This document shows positions 25,141 to 33,960 of a DNA stretch of 64,000 nt, one piece after another. The number at the start of each line of letters is the position of its first letter. The stretch's first letter is position 1. The translations under genes and the position numbers were made by a program. Source of the stretch: Anammoximicrobium sp964486845 (GTDB taxonomy: Bacteria > Planctomycetota > Planctomycetia > Pirellulales > Pirellulaceae); assembly GCA_964486845.1 (NCBI GenBank), contig CAZAQY010000011.1:5449-69448 (forward strand). Direction: 5' to 3'. The notes beneath the pieces are model-generated. The model saw only the letters and a list, made by a program, of their open reading frames with translations. It searched no databases and had not been told where the DNA came from.

Positions 25141-28071
25141 TTACCGTGGCGATTGTGAAAAGGAGACCCGAACTCCTGTTCCTTGCGGGCGGGCGATTTC
25201 GTAACAGAGGACGGCGCCGTGATCGGGACAGCAGCCGACGCTGGCGGTGAAGCTCAATTCGCCGCTGGTCGCACGGCAGGGGACTTCGGCCAGCCGTTGG
25301 CCGCTGGTCGACAGCGCCCATACGCGGAACGCGCCTGGGTTGTCTAGCTGCAAGTGAACCTCGGCCTTGCCGGCGCGGACCAGGTGCGGCAGCTTGCCCC
25401 AATCGAGCAGTGTCTGTCGTGCTCGCTCGGCATAACGGATTTGCGTGTTTTGCAGGTCGGTCAAATGCGTGACCAGCAGCCGGCGGCTTTCACGGATTGG
25501 TTGATCGTCCAGCGAACTGACCCAGGCCGTGGCGTCGGTGTCCTGCAACGCGATTTGCACGCCGTTTGCCGTGCGGATGACTTCGCCGGCCGGCGCAAAG
25601 CCGCCGGCGGTCCGGGGCGTATCCAACGTCAGGCGGTCGCGCGGCCCGTCGATCGTGATCTCGCCGGTCTCACATTGGAAGACGTTCTTGCCGGGATCGG
25701 TCGGGTTGCTTGGCGTGAGAATCCCGCGCTGCCGGAGCAGTTCCGCAAGTTTCTCCGGGGCGATTTGGTACGGATCGTCGACGCGCGCTGCATTGGCTCC
25801 AGCCAAGTCGCCGGCCGGCGTGGCCCATGCCACGGGCAGCACGAGGTCGTGAGGCAGGGCTCGCGCCGCATCGTCGACGACGACGGTGCCGACGCGAGTC
25901 AACCAAGCGGTCCAGTGCCAACTCGGCGCCAGGCCGGGGATCTGCCGCGGTGGCCGGCGGAAATCGGCTTCCGTCATCGCGATGCTCACGCTGTGCGGCG
26001 CCGGGCGCAGGTCCCCGCGCAGGAACAGGCACAGGCTGGCACGCTCGGCGGCCTGGCTGAGCGGATCGGTGGCCATGTTGAAGTAGTCCAGCCGGCCGGG
26101 CTGGAACAGGTTGTCGCGGCTGTGGCTGTACGCAAACCGCCAGATGCCGTCCCAACCTTGGATCGAGCCCAGGGCGCCGGTCAGGATGCCGCCGACGCCG
26201 CGATAGCGGCCCGGCCCGGAGTAATTGTACTCGGAGACGGTAAACGGCTTGTCCAGCAGCCGGGTGAAGGCGAGGTGGCGTCCGCCGGTCGCGCCGCCCG
26301 CGACGGGGCTGGTATTCGGGCAGCGGCTGGGCAGCCGCCACGGCTGTTCCAAGAAGTGCGGATGATCGACGTAGAAGTGGTCGTCCACGTAATCCATCGC
26401 ACTGCGCACCCGTTGACTCGCCGCGTGATTGGTCCAGCCGTTCATGTTCGTCACCAGGGCCCGCACGCCCAGTTCCCGGCGCAGGAACGCGGTGGCGCGG
26501 ACCAGAAAATCGAGTTCGACCTGCGCCAGAAAGAGGACCAGGTCGCGGCCGCGAAGGTCCTGGCTGTGGACCGACCCGTCCAGCGTCACCGTGCCTTGTG
26601 CGGGATCTTCACCGGGTTTCAGCGCGGAACCCCACGCCGCCGCCAGCGCGTCCCGATCCTCGTACTGCCCTGCCAGCCAACGATTCCAGGCGGCGCGGTA
26701 GTCCGGGATGTCCTTGGCCAGGCTCACGAAGTTCCCCAGGTTGCCTTCGTTGATCAGGGCCAACCAGGCCAGCCCCGGTTCGTCCTTGTAGGCCCGTTGC
26801 GTGTACGGATTGACGTGTTCGAGCAGGTTCCGCGCAAATCTCTTCCAGTTCTCGTAAGCGGCGGGATTCAGGGCCGCCAGCACCTTGAAGCGGTTCATCG
26901 CGTCCCGGCGGCCGTCTTCCGAGTCGGGCACAAACCGGGTCACATCCACCGGCCGCGATACGAACAGGTCGGTGGTCACGTAGATCCCGCGCCGGATCAG
27001 GGCGGCGACCAGGTAATCGAGTTGGTCAAGCTTCTCGGAATTCAGACGCGTCCGCTCTCCGTCCGGCTCGGTCAACTCACCCTCGTAATGGTGCAATCGC
27101 ACGGCGTTATAGCCCAGCCGGACCAGACGGTCGGCCAAGCGGTCGGATTGTTCGTGCGTGATGTAGTGGGCGGAGAAGCAGAAATTGACGCCGTAGAATC
27201 GCACCGGCTTGCCTGGCTGCCGCTCGAAGCAGAACTTGCCGTTTGCATCCGCCTTTAGCCAGCCGTGCTTGCCGGCCGGGGCATCCTGAAAGCCCAGGGC
27301 CGAGAAGTCCAGCGCGGTTTGGGGCAGGATGTCCAGTTCCACGTGAAGCGGAATCCACTCCTCGCCCGCGACGATCGTCACCGGCGCGTCGTGCTCGACG
27401 CTCACGCCGCCCGTGGCTGCCAGCGAGAACGCGATCTCCACGGGGACGCCTTTGGCGAACGGCTTTTCCGGACTGGCCGAACGAAAAATGCGGACGGAAA
27501 ACGACGGGCCCCATTGGCGATTGTCCTGCAACAGGACGGAAGTCGGCTCCGGAAAAGTCCACCGCAGGCTCCCGCCGGCAGGCAGTTCGATGGCCAGCGA
27601 GCGGATCGAATCCTGGAAAATCTGGACCTTGCCGAACTCCGGCGGGAAAGTGCCGGACCGCTCGCCGGCAGTCCATCGCCCGCCCGCCAAGGCCGGGATG
27701 TCAAAGTTGGCGCTGACGTGCAGCGAAGGCAACACCACGTCCTGCTGGGGCGTGAACACGTATTGCGCATTCAGTTGCTCGCCGTCGCCGGCGATCGTCG
27801 CCCAGCCGGTGACCTGCCCGCCGCCGGGCACAGCGATCCGCAGATGGCGTTTGCCGGCCGCGTCGGGCTCTTGAGAGCCCATCGTGGCTTCCGCCATGGA
27901 CCATTGCTGATTGTAGAGGCCCGCACTGAACTCGCCGATCTTCTCTTTCCCGCGCGCCAGCTGGATGCGGCCTTCCTTGCTCACCAACGCCTGCCAGGTT
28001 TCGGCTCGCGCCGCTGCCGCGCCCCAGAACACCAGCGCGGCGATCGTGATGGTCGGTATCATTCGAGTCAT
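25141..28071 (-). CDS. Large secreted clan GH-A glycoside hydrolase-like protein
   Basis: 976 residues. It starts at ATG 28071 with a signal peptide (MTRMIPTITIAALVFWGAAAARA). An N-terminal beta region of about 300 residues leads into a TIM barrel. KPVRFYGVNFCFSAHYI starts the barrel, YNAVRLHHYEGE is a typical GH5/GH42-like strand, LAWLALINEGNLG near residue 438 supplies the probable acid/base Glu after Asn, and FTVSEYNYSGPGRYRG near residue 612 the probable nucleophile Glu. The Asn-Glu pair and the later Glu fit clan GH-A. No exact family is claimed. The C-terminal ~250 residues look beta-sandwich-like. It probably acts on a complex glycan outside the cytoplasm. Confidence 0.8.
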   Translation of the reverse strand: MTRMIPTITIAALVFWGAAAARAETWQALVSKEGRIQLARGKEKIGEFSAGLYNQQWSMAEATMGSQEPDAAGKRHLRIAVPGGGQVTGWATIAGDGEQLNAQYVFTPQQDVVLPSLHVSANFDIPALAGGRWTAGERSGTFPPEFGKVQIFQDSIRSLAIELPAGGSLRWTFPEPTSVLLQDNRQWGPSFSVRIFRSASPEKPFAKGVPVEIAFSLAATGGVSVEHDAPVTIVAGEEWIPLHVELDILPQTALDFSALGFQDAPAGKHGWLKADANGKFCFERQPGKPVRFYGVNFCFSAHYITHEQSDRLADRLVRLGYNAVRLHHYEGELTEPDGERTRLNSEKLDQLDYLVAALIRRGIYVTTDLFVSRPVDVTRFVPDSEDGRRDAMNRFKVLAALNPAAYENWKRFARNLLEHVNPYTQRAYKDEPGLAWLALINEGNLGNFVSLAKDIPDYRAAWNRWLAGQYEDRDALAAAWGSALKPGEDPAQGTVTLDGSVHSQDLRGRDLVLFLAQVELDFLVRATAFLRRELGVRALVTNMNGWTNHAASQRVRSAMDYVDDHFYVDHPHFLEQPWRLPSRCPNTSPVAGGATGGRHLAFTRLLDKPFTVSEYNYSGPGRYRGVGGILTGALGSIQGWDGIWRFAYSHSRDNLFQPGRLDYFNMATDPLSQAAERASLCLFLRGDLRPAPHSVSIAMTEADFRRPPRQIPGLAPSWHWTAWLTRVGTVVVDDAARALPHDLVLPVAWATPAGDLAGANAARVDDPYQIAPEKLAELLRQRGILTPSNPTDPGKNVFQCETGEITIDGPRDRLTLDTPRTAGGFAPAGEVIRTANGVQIALQDTDATAWVSSLDDQPIRESRRLLVTHLTDLQNTQIRYAERARQTLLDWGKLPHLVRAGKAEVHLQLDNPGAFRVWALSTSGQRLAEVPCRATSGELSFTASVGCCPDHGAVLCYEIARPQGTGVRVSFSQSPR

Positions 28072-28158
28072 GCGTACGTCCTCCAAGAAACGACAGGGAA
28101 ATCGCCTAGCAACGCGGTCCAGAATAACTTCACGATTTCGCGCAAAAGGTCGGAGGGA

Positions 28159-28284
28159 CTGACAGAAAGATGGGGTGACAGAAAGACGAAATAGCAGAGA
28201 AGTTGCGTTTGCGGAGAGAATCCAAAGCCTGTTCCCCTGCCTCTTGGGGCATGCCATTTTTCTGTCACCCCATTTTTCTGTCAG
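28159..28284. repeat. Palindromic repeat family D
   Basis: The left part (28159-28186, CTGACAGAAAGATGGGGTGA...) and right part (28254-28284) are imperfect inverted copies of a GACAGAAA / TTTCTGTC unit bracketing a GGGGTGA core. Another TTTCTGTCG follows at about 28298. The element lies in the upstream gap of the large glycosidase-like gene. I see no gene in it. Confidence 0.7.
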
Positions 28285-28492
28285 CGTTCCCCGGTTCTTT
28301 CTGTCGCGATGCCGATACGGCTCCAGAATCGGGAAGTTGTTTCGGCCACCGTTGCTACCAGCATGACAGTTGCCGCAGTCCGCTGCAAGCAGGCGAGTCC
28401 GGCATCCCGTCCATGCCGCGGATGGGGACGGCAGTCCTTGACGCTCTGGATTGTTCCGGGGTTGTGGACGCAGCCTGGGCCGTTTACGCTTA

Positions 28493-28508
28493 GCAGCGTT
28501 CGAGAAAC
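28493..28508. repeat. Orphan terminal end of repeat family F
   Basis: GCAGCGTTCGAGAAAC matches 15 of 16 terminal bases of the element at 49373-49470. The remainder of that element is absent, and a different palindrome starts three bases later. It looks like a leftover end. Confidence 0.5.
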
Positions 28509-28510
28509 AA

Positions 28511-28570
28511 GTGGCGTAAGCTTCCAGCTTGCGATGGCACTATCTGCCGCAAGCTGGAAGCTTACGCCAC
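28511..28570. repeat. Perfect 22-bp palindrome (family E)
   Basis: The 22-base arms (28511-28532, GTGGCGTAAGCTTCCAGCTT.., and 28549-28570) are exact inverted copies around a 16-base loop. The element sits 60 bases before the start of the 28631 gene, so it lies in that gene's leader or promoter. Confidence 0.9.
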
Positions 28571-28630
28571 GGGAGCGACGGAATGCACGGCTCGGAGAGC
28601 GCGTGCTACGAAAAGAGAAAGGAGGACCCC

Positions 28631-29419
28631 ATGCCCGTGTCTGCGTTGGCGGAACGCCTTCGGCCCGCCTTGGCCGGCCTCTTGCAGAAGTACGCGGTGC
28701 CTGCCCCTGCCGGCTGGACACTTCATGCCGGTCCGGATGAGGCGGCGGGCCCGCACGCCATGTTGCCAGGTTGGACGGCCCTGCAGCGACCGTTGGCGAC
28801 CGGCTGCGTGCCGCTGCTGCCCTGGCGGAGCGAGCGGCGGTTTGTTGAACTCAAGCGGTTGGTGGACGACCAAGTGGTGACGCCGGTGTGCATGGCCCGT
28901 TTTGCCTGCCAAACCGGCGGCGCGTCGTGGGATCTGGCCGCCATCCTGTACCGCGAATTTGACTTGGCCGAGTGGCTCCTGGGCTCCAGGCTGACGGCCA
29001 TGACGGCGTCGATCGCGGGGCCCGTCGCCAACGTGATTGTCCGTCTGGCCAACGGCGCGGTCTGCGGCGTCGAAGCGGGCGCGGCATTGCCGGCCGGCAC
29101 GGCGATGATCGATCGGCACGAGTTGATCGCGCGGCGTGGCGTAGCCTGCGATCGCGTGGTGGACACCCAAGTGCCGCAGGATTCGATCTACGCGCTGACT
29201 GGCGGCGGGACCAGCCGGTACACCGACACCGACGCCGAGCTGTTCGGCTTGGAGCCCGCCGAAGTGCTCCTGGTCCGCGCGGCGTACGAAACGCTGCTCC
29301 ACGTCGAGCGGGCCGGCGCCTGGCGACAGCAGCACCAGCGGCTCGCCGCGCTGGTGCGTCTGGCATTTGAATCGGACCGGCGGCGCCGGCGCCTGGACGT
29401 GGAAGGAGAGTTGCCATGA
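28631..29419 (+). CDS. Hypothetical protein related to the C-terminal part of Gfo/Idh proteins
   Basis: 262 residues, cytoplasmic, GGAGGA before the ATG. It has no Rossmann motif. Residues ~130-250 (MTASIAGPVANVIVRLANGAVCGVEAGAAL, then DSIYALTGGGTSRYTDTDAELFGLEP, then LLVRAAYETLLHVERAG) resemble the substrate-binding domain of Gfo/Idh/MocA oxidoreductases. The stop overlaps the start of the true Gfo/Idh gene that follows (ATGA), so the two are translationally coupled. A partner subunit or a split second domain is a reasonable guess. No such pairing is known to me. Confidence 0.75.
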   Translation: MPVSALAERLRPALAGLLQKYAVPAPAGWTLHAGPDEAAGPHAMLPGWTALQRPLATGCVPLLPWRSERRFVELKRLVDDQVVTPVCMARFACQTGGASWDLAAILYREFDLAEWLLGSRLTAMTASIAGPVANVIVRLANGAVCGVEAGAALPAGTAMIDRHELIARRGVACDRVVDTQVPQDSIYALTGGGTSRYTDTDAELFGLEPAEVLLVRAAYETLLHVERAGAWRQQHQRLAALVRLAFESDRRRRRLDVEGELP

Positions 29420-30492
29420 CCCCCGTGAAGATCGCCATGCTGTCACTGACCCACGGCCACACGCGCAAGTACTACCAGACGTTGCGCGATTCGCCCAAGC
29501 TGGATTGGGTTGCCGCGTGCGCTGAAAACGAAGCGGTCGAACGCCTGTTCCGCAGCACGAACCCCGGCGTGCCTTGCTACCGGGACGAGCGGGAGATGTT
29601 CGAGCGGCACCCGGACATCGAGGCAGTCGTGCTGGCTTCGGCCAACAGCCGGCATCGGGAGCAGGTGCAAGCTTGTGCGGAACGCGGGATCCACATTCTG
29701 TCGATGAAGATTCCCAGTTTCGATCTGACCGAATACGATCGGATGATCGAACTGGTCGAGCGAGCCGGCGTCGTCTGCCAGATCGAGTTGGAGTTGCACT
29801 ACAACCCCGTGGTGCACCGGGTCATGAAGCTGCTGGGCGACGGCGTCATCGGCCCGCTGCGCGCTGTGGCCGCGACCAACATTACCCTTTCGCCGGTTTG
29901 GGCGTTTCCCTGGCAGGGCGTGCCGGAGTTGAGCTACGGACGGCGCGTGCCGCTGGCCCCCGGCAATCCCCGTTTCCGCGGCGGCGCGCTGTGCGATCAC
30001 CCGCACATCTTCGATCTGATCCGCTGGCTGACCGGCGCCGATTTTCAGACCATTTTCGCCGAGCAAGCGCCGAACTTGCGGGCCGACCTGGAGGTCGAGG
30101 ACCTACTGTTGGTCAACGGCAAGATGACCGACGGCACGACGTTCCTGCTGGACCCCTCCTGGTCGCGGCTGGAGGAGCGTCTGACCGTGCCCGGGCCGGG
30201 TTGGGAGGTGTTTCCCAAACGCATGGAGGTCAACCTGACGTTGCACGGCGAGCAGGGGACTCTGCTGGTCGACTGCTTTGGCCCCAACGTCTACCACAAC
30301 GGCGCTCCCCACGATCGCTATACTGTACAGTACACCTACTTCGACGAATGGATCGGCCTGGTGGACGAGTTCGTCGATTGCGTGCGAAACGGCAAGACCC
30401 CCAAGATCAACCTCCGCTGGCACCGCCGCACGATCGAAGCAATGAACGCATGCTACGAGAGCTTGGAACGTGGGCAGCCGGTGGACGTGTAG
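29416..30492 (+). CDS. Divergent Gfo/Idh/MocA-family oxidoreductase
   Basis: 358 residues, no leader, so cytoplasmic. The fold is recognisable (VKIAMLSLTHGHTRKYYQ, then IEAVVLASANSRHREQVQACAERGIHILSMKIPS, then LELHYNPVVHRVMKLLGDGVIGPLR, then GGALCDHPHIFDLIRWLTGADF). Two hallmarks are altered: the GxGxxG of the Rossmann loop is replaced by LTHGHT, and EKP by MKIP (residues 97-100). The lysine is kept. Such variants may bind NAD differently or not at all. It is coupled to the upstream 262-residue protein, and the pair probably works on one sugar derivative. Confidence 0.85.
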   Translation: MTPVKIAMLSLTHGHTRKYYQTLRDSPKLDWVAACAENEAVERLFRSTNPGVPCYRDEREMFERHPDIEAVVLASANSRHREQVQACAERGIHILSMKIPSFDLTEYDRMIELVERAGVVCQIELELHYNPVVHRVMKLLGDGVIGPLRAVAATNITLSPVWAFPWQGVPELSYGRRVPLAPGNPRFRGGALCDHPHIFDLIRWLTGADFQTIFAEQAPNLRADLEVEDLLLVNGKMTDGTTFLLDPSWSRLEERLTVPGPGWEVFPKRMEVNLTLHGEQGTLLVDCFGPNVYHNGAPHDRYTVQYTYFDEWIGLVDEFVDCVRNGKTPKINLRWHRRTIEAMNACYESLERGQPVDV

Positions 30493-30558
30493 GCAGGGAT
30501 GCGGGCATCGACGAATGCGAGGTGAGCAACTGCCAAGGTCGAATGCGACAGCGATTCG

Positions 30559-30947
30559 GTGACGCCGACTCCTGAGATACTGACATTGGGGGAACTCAAA
30601 TCGCTGTTTCACCTGCCGCTGTGGCGCTACGAGCCGAACAGGGGCCGGCCTTGCCGGCTGAAGCAGGCCGGCGATCGGCCGCGGGCCCCGGCCTTGATCG
30701 ACGAGTTGGAATCGCTCAGCCGCGAGCTGTCGACTCGCGCACCCTCCGAGTCGGCCGTCGACCCGGCCCGACTGGAGAGCGTCTATCTCGAACCGCTGCG
30801 CACGACGCTCGTCCCGTCGATGTGTCCGCCGCCGCCCAGGCTGCCGATCTGCTGAAGCTCCGCTTCCGCGTGGAGGACAAACGCGGCGTGGGCAACCACC
30901 TGAGCGTCACCTTCTTGGGTCCCGTGCGGCTCCGCGAGGGCGAGTGA
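30559..30947 (+). pseudogene. Frameshifted hypothetical gene
   Basis: From a GTG at 30559 the frame reads plausible protein up to about 30810 (ALIDELESLSRELSTRAP, then ARLESVYLEPLRTTLVPS). It then dissolves into Pro/Arg, while the next frame becomes protein-like (VDVSAAAQAADLLKLRFRVEDKRGVGNHLSVTFLGPVRL) and ends at 30945. The two halves read as one protein after a single-base shift near 30815. The family is not recognised. Confidence 0.45.
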
Positions 30948-31005
30948 GGAGCCGGCGGGAGGCGAGACCCCCGGGATCGGCAAATCAGTGCTGTCGCGGT
31001 TTCAA

Positions 31006-31058
31006 AGTAGCCATCACGCTCCGCGTGATGATCGCAGGCAAGCACCGGACAGTTATTG
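31006..31058. repeat. Repeat family F, partial copy at the bax1 stop
   Basis: This inverted partial copy contains the ATCACGC-TCC-GCGTGAT hairpin (31014-31030) and the body up to CAGTTATT, but lacks the terminal arms. The TAA of the DUF790 gene (31053-31055) lies inside its end. Related copies are at 44164-44257 and 49373-49470. Confidence 0.8.
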
Positions 31059-32273
31059 ATTCGCCGCTCCCTGCGCCAACTGCGCCAGCAAGTCCTTGAT
31101 GCGGACCACGGTCTTGTAGACAAACGCGTTGGCCGGCAGCGTGGGCACGTCGAGTCCCGTGGCGGCGGCCACGCCCAACAGGATGCGTTGATCGCGGAAG
31201 GCTTCCAGCGTCTGCAGCTTGGCCTGCAGGTATTGCGGCGTCCAAAAGCCGACGATCTCCAGGAGCACGCGACGCCCGTCGTCGTGTTGCAGGACGAAAT
31301 CCGGCACGAACGTTTTCTGGCCGCGAAACAGCACCTCGCCTTCGCGGATCAGCCGCCAGCCTTCGCGCGGTTGGTCGCCCCATTTCCGCGCCAGGTTCTC
31401 TTCGATCTGCGAATCGAACTCGGCGGGCGGCGGCAGATGGCTGTGCAGGCCGTCGGCCGCGGACAGCTCCAGCGCCAGCGTCCAGCCACTGCGAGGCGTG
31501 CGGATCAGGGCCTGCATCCGCCAACTGCGGCAAGCGATCAGCGCGGGCAGGAATTGAGCGAGCTTGACGCCGTAACGGCGGGTCTGACGCATCACGGAAG
31601 CGGGTCCGTCCAGCCGGATGCGGTACTGGCCGTCGTCCAGCCGCGTGATGTCGTGCATCAACTGGGCCAGCTTGGCATAGCGGAGGATCGTCTTGAAGTC
31701 CTCCTGCGCCCAAATCGTCATGTGTTGGGCATCGTACAACGCCGCTTGCACCTGAGCCACGTTGTAGCGGGCCAGCAGATCCGTGGGCTGCGGATAGCCT
31801 TCGAATTGCACCAAGCGATGAAAGTCGATCACGTCGGCAAACAATTCGCGGTCGATCTCCGCCCAGGTGCGGCCCAACTCCTCGGCGATCTCCGCCTTGA
31901 CTTTGTTTTCCTCGGCTCCGAACAACCGGTCCGCCTGGCGCACCAGCGGATGCTTGGCCGCCGCCCGCCGGAAGACCTCGCGACGCAGCTTGGCCGCCTT
32001 GCCGCGGCGGTCGCGCTCGTACGTCGAGACGTCGTCCAGCAGTTTGCACAACGCATCGATCCGGCGCTGCGGGCAATCCTCCTCGTCGGCCAGCAACTGC
32101 TGCACCGCGCGGCGCAAGTCGCGCCGCGTGCTGCCGATCCCGTCCCGGTAAACCTGCAGCATGCGTGCGGCGTAGTCCACGTACTGCCGATGCGTGCGGT
32201 GTGTAAGCCGGTCCGGATGAATCTTTCCGGCCCGGAAATCGTACTCGGCAATCGCATGCTCTCGTGTCAACAT
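31053..32273 (-). CDS. Bax1 (DUF790) nuclease, partner of XPB helicase
   Basis: 406 residues. The DUF790 layout is present: an N-terminal helical region, a central domain with LFADVIDFHRLVQFEGYP and LLARYNVAQVQAALYDAQ, and a C-terminal PD-(D/E)xK-like nuclease core, TFVPDFVLQHDDGRRVLLEIVGFWTPQYL, where PD and Glu-Ile-Val supply the active site. In archaea Bax1 binds XPB and cuts bubble DNA near ss/ds junctions. Its partner helicase is encoded upstream on the same strand with a gap of about 250 bases that holds repeats. The start is ATG 32273. A TTG nine bases earlier is possible. Confidence 0.92.
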   Translation of the reverse strand: MLTREHAIAEYDFRAGKIHPDRLTHRTHRQYVDYAARMLQVYRDGIGSTRRDLRRAVQQLLADEEDCPQRRIDALCKLLDDVSTYERDRRGKAAKLRREVFRRAAAKHPLVRQADRLFGAEENKVKAEIAEELGRTWAEIDRELFADVIDFHRLVQFEGYPQPTDLLARYNVAQVQAALYDAQHMTIWAQEDFKTILRYAKLAQLMHDITRLDDGQYRIRLDGPASVMRQTRRYGVKLAQFLPALIACRSWRMQALIRTPRSGWTLALELSAADGLHSHLPPPAEFDSQIEENLARKWGDQPREGWRLIREGEVLFRGQKTFVPDFVLQHDDGRRVLLEIVGFWTPQYLQAKLQTLEAFRDQRILLGVAAATGLDVPTLPANAFVYKTVVRIKDLLAQLAQGAANQ

Positions 32274-32521
32274 CTCGCACAAGGTCGAAAGGTCGCTAAG
32301 TCAAAGAGTCGAAAGGTCAAAAAGTCGAAAAGTCAAAGAGTGAAAGAGTCGAAGAGTCCAGAATCTGAAGAGACGGAGCACCGTCAAATGCCGTCCGCAG
32401 GCTCGGTGGGAGTGCCCGAACCGTGCCGGCTTGCCGCGCCGCACAAGCAGACCGTCTGGTCTTTCTTCTCCCCAGGATTCCCCGACTCTTCGACCTTTCG
32501 ACTCCTTCACTCTTTCACTCC
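32274..32521. repeat. Low-complexity GTCGAAAG-type repeat block between XPB and Bax1 genes
   Basis: Short units of the type AAAGAGTCGAAAGGTCAA are repeated at 32284-32365. Their complements (CTCTTCGACCTTTCGACTC and similar) fill 32485-32522, so the block could fold back on itself. About 120 bases between hold no gene. It separates two genes that would otherwise form a tight pair. Confidence 0.7.
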
Positions 32522-33925
32522 TCACTGGGGTTGCTCCGGCTTGCGGTGGATGGTCCCTCGGTAGGCGTCGCTGGCGCGTCGCTGGCGCGAGCGTTGTTCT
32601 TCCTTGGTGTCTGAGCAAACGATTTCGTACAGTCGGGCCTTCGTGTTCCCGCGTTTCCGCAGGATGCGGCCCAGACGCTGCTTGGCCTGGCGACTGGAGG
32701 CCGTCCCGCCGATCACCACGGCGACTTTGGCTTCGGGCAGATCAACGCCTTCGTCCAGCACCTGATTGGCGACCAGCGCGCCGTATGTGCCTTGCTCCAG
32801 TCCCTGCAGGATCTCCAGCCGTTCCTTCTTACCGCAGTGGTGCAGCAGGCAAGGAATCAAGAACCGGCGGGAGACATCGCGGGCCATCGAGTTGGAGCCG
32901 GCAAACACGATGACCGGTTCGCCGACGTGCAGCCGAAACAGATCTTCCAGCACCCGCAATTTGTCCTCCGCCCGGTCTTCAATGGCTTTCTTGGCCCGAT
33001 AGGCTTTCAACGCCGCCCGTGCCGCAGGCGTCTTGCCGGTCTCCGCGCACAGGTCCTGCCAACTGTACTTGGGGTCGTCCTTGCGGCGCTCGGCCATGTA
33101 TCGGCGCACGACCGACGACAAGCGATCGTAGCGGGCCTGCTCGCTGGCCGACAGGTGGATCGGAATCCGCACGACTTCGTAGTCGGCCAGCGCCCGGCCT
33201 TTCGCGAACGAGATGGGCATCTCGTAGACCACGGGCCCGATCAGCCATTCCAGGTCCAAATGCCGCCCGTCGGACCGTTCCGGCGTGGCGGTCAAACCCA
33301 GCCGCCAGGGCGCGGCGCACATCCGCGCCGCGTCCCGCCGCACGTCGCCGGGCAAATGATGGCACTCGTCGAACACGATCAAGCCGAAGCGGTTGCCCAG
33401 CTTGTCCATGTGGATGCACGCGCTGTCGTAGGTCGTGACCGAGATGGGCTTCACGCGAAACACGTTGTCGCCGATGATCCCCGCGTCGTACCCCAAGCCG
33501 CCCAGGATGCGGCGGTGCCATTGGTACATCAAATCGCGGACCGGCGCGACGATCAGCGTGCTGACCCTGGTTTCGGCCATGATCGACAGCGCGATCTCCG
33601 TCTTGCCGGTCCCCGTCGGCATGATGATGCAGCCGCAGCGCGTGGCGAGCCAGGCCGCCAGCGCCTCGCGTTGCTCGGCTCGCAGTTCGGGCAGCCGGAC
33701 GTGCGGCCAATGAATCGGCCGCCACTGCGGCACCGTGTCCGTCGCGGCGATCTGCTGCCCGGTCAACCGCCGCCGCACCTGGTCGTACTGCAACGCATCG
33801 CACCGCCAGGCGTTGACGCGGCTGTCCCAAACCCAAACGGGCGCGTCAAAGGTTCGCTGTACCTCGGCGCGCACCATCCCCTCCAGCATCAAGGTCCCGG
33901 CGGCAAAGATCAATTTGGCGTTCAT
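32522..33925 (-). CDS. XPB-type DNA repair helicase
   Basis: 467 residues, SF2 helicase. The start is MNAKLIFAAG at 33925, with the N-terminal damage-recognition-like region (GTLMLEGMVRAEV). Helicase motifs in order: AEQREAL (Q-like), Walker A MPTGTGKTE at 102-110, Ia VAPVRDLMYQW, motif II DECHH at 186-190, motif III LTATPERSDG at 211-220, then a second RecA domain with VFAGSNSMARDVSRRF, VLDEGVDLPEAKVAVVIGGTAS and motif VI QAKQRLGRILRKRG. It unwinds DNA with 3'-5' polarity in archaeal and eukaryotic repair. In bacteria it is patchy and usually linked to Bax1, as here. Confidence 0.95.
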   Translation of the reverse strand: MNAKLIFAAGTLMLEGMVRAEVQRTFDAPVWVWDSRVNAWRCDALQYDQVRRRLTGQQIAATDTVPQWRPIHWPHVRLPELRAEQREALAAWLATRCGCIIMPTGTGKTEIALSIMAETRVSTLIVAPVRDLMYQWHRRILGGLGYDAGIIGDNVFRVKPISVTTYDSACIHMDKLGNRFGLIVFDECHHLPGDVRRDAARMCAAPWRLGLTATPERSDGRHLDLEWLIGPVVYEMPISFAKGRALADYEVVRIPIHLSASEQARYDRLSSVVRRYMAERRKDDPKYSWQDLCAETGKTPAARAALKAYRAKKAIEDRAEDKLRVLEDLFRLHVGEPVIVFAGSNSMARDVSRRFLIPCLLHHCGKKERLEILQGLEQGTYGALVANQVLDEGVDLPEAKVAVVIGGTASSRQAKQRLGRILRKRGNTKARLYEIVCSDTKEEQRSRQRRASDAYRGTIHRKPEQPQ

Positions 33926-33960
33926 CGAAACTACGATCGGCTTAAACGAACGTGCCAACC

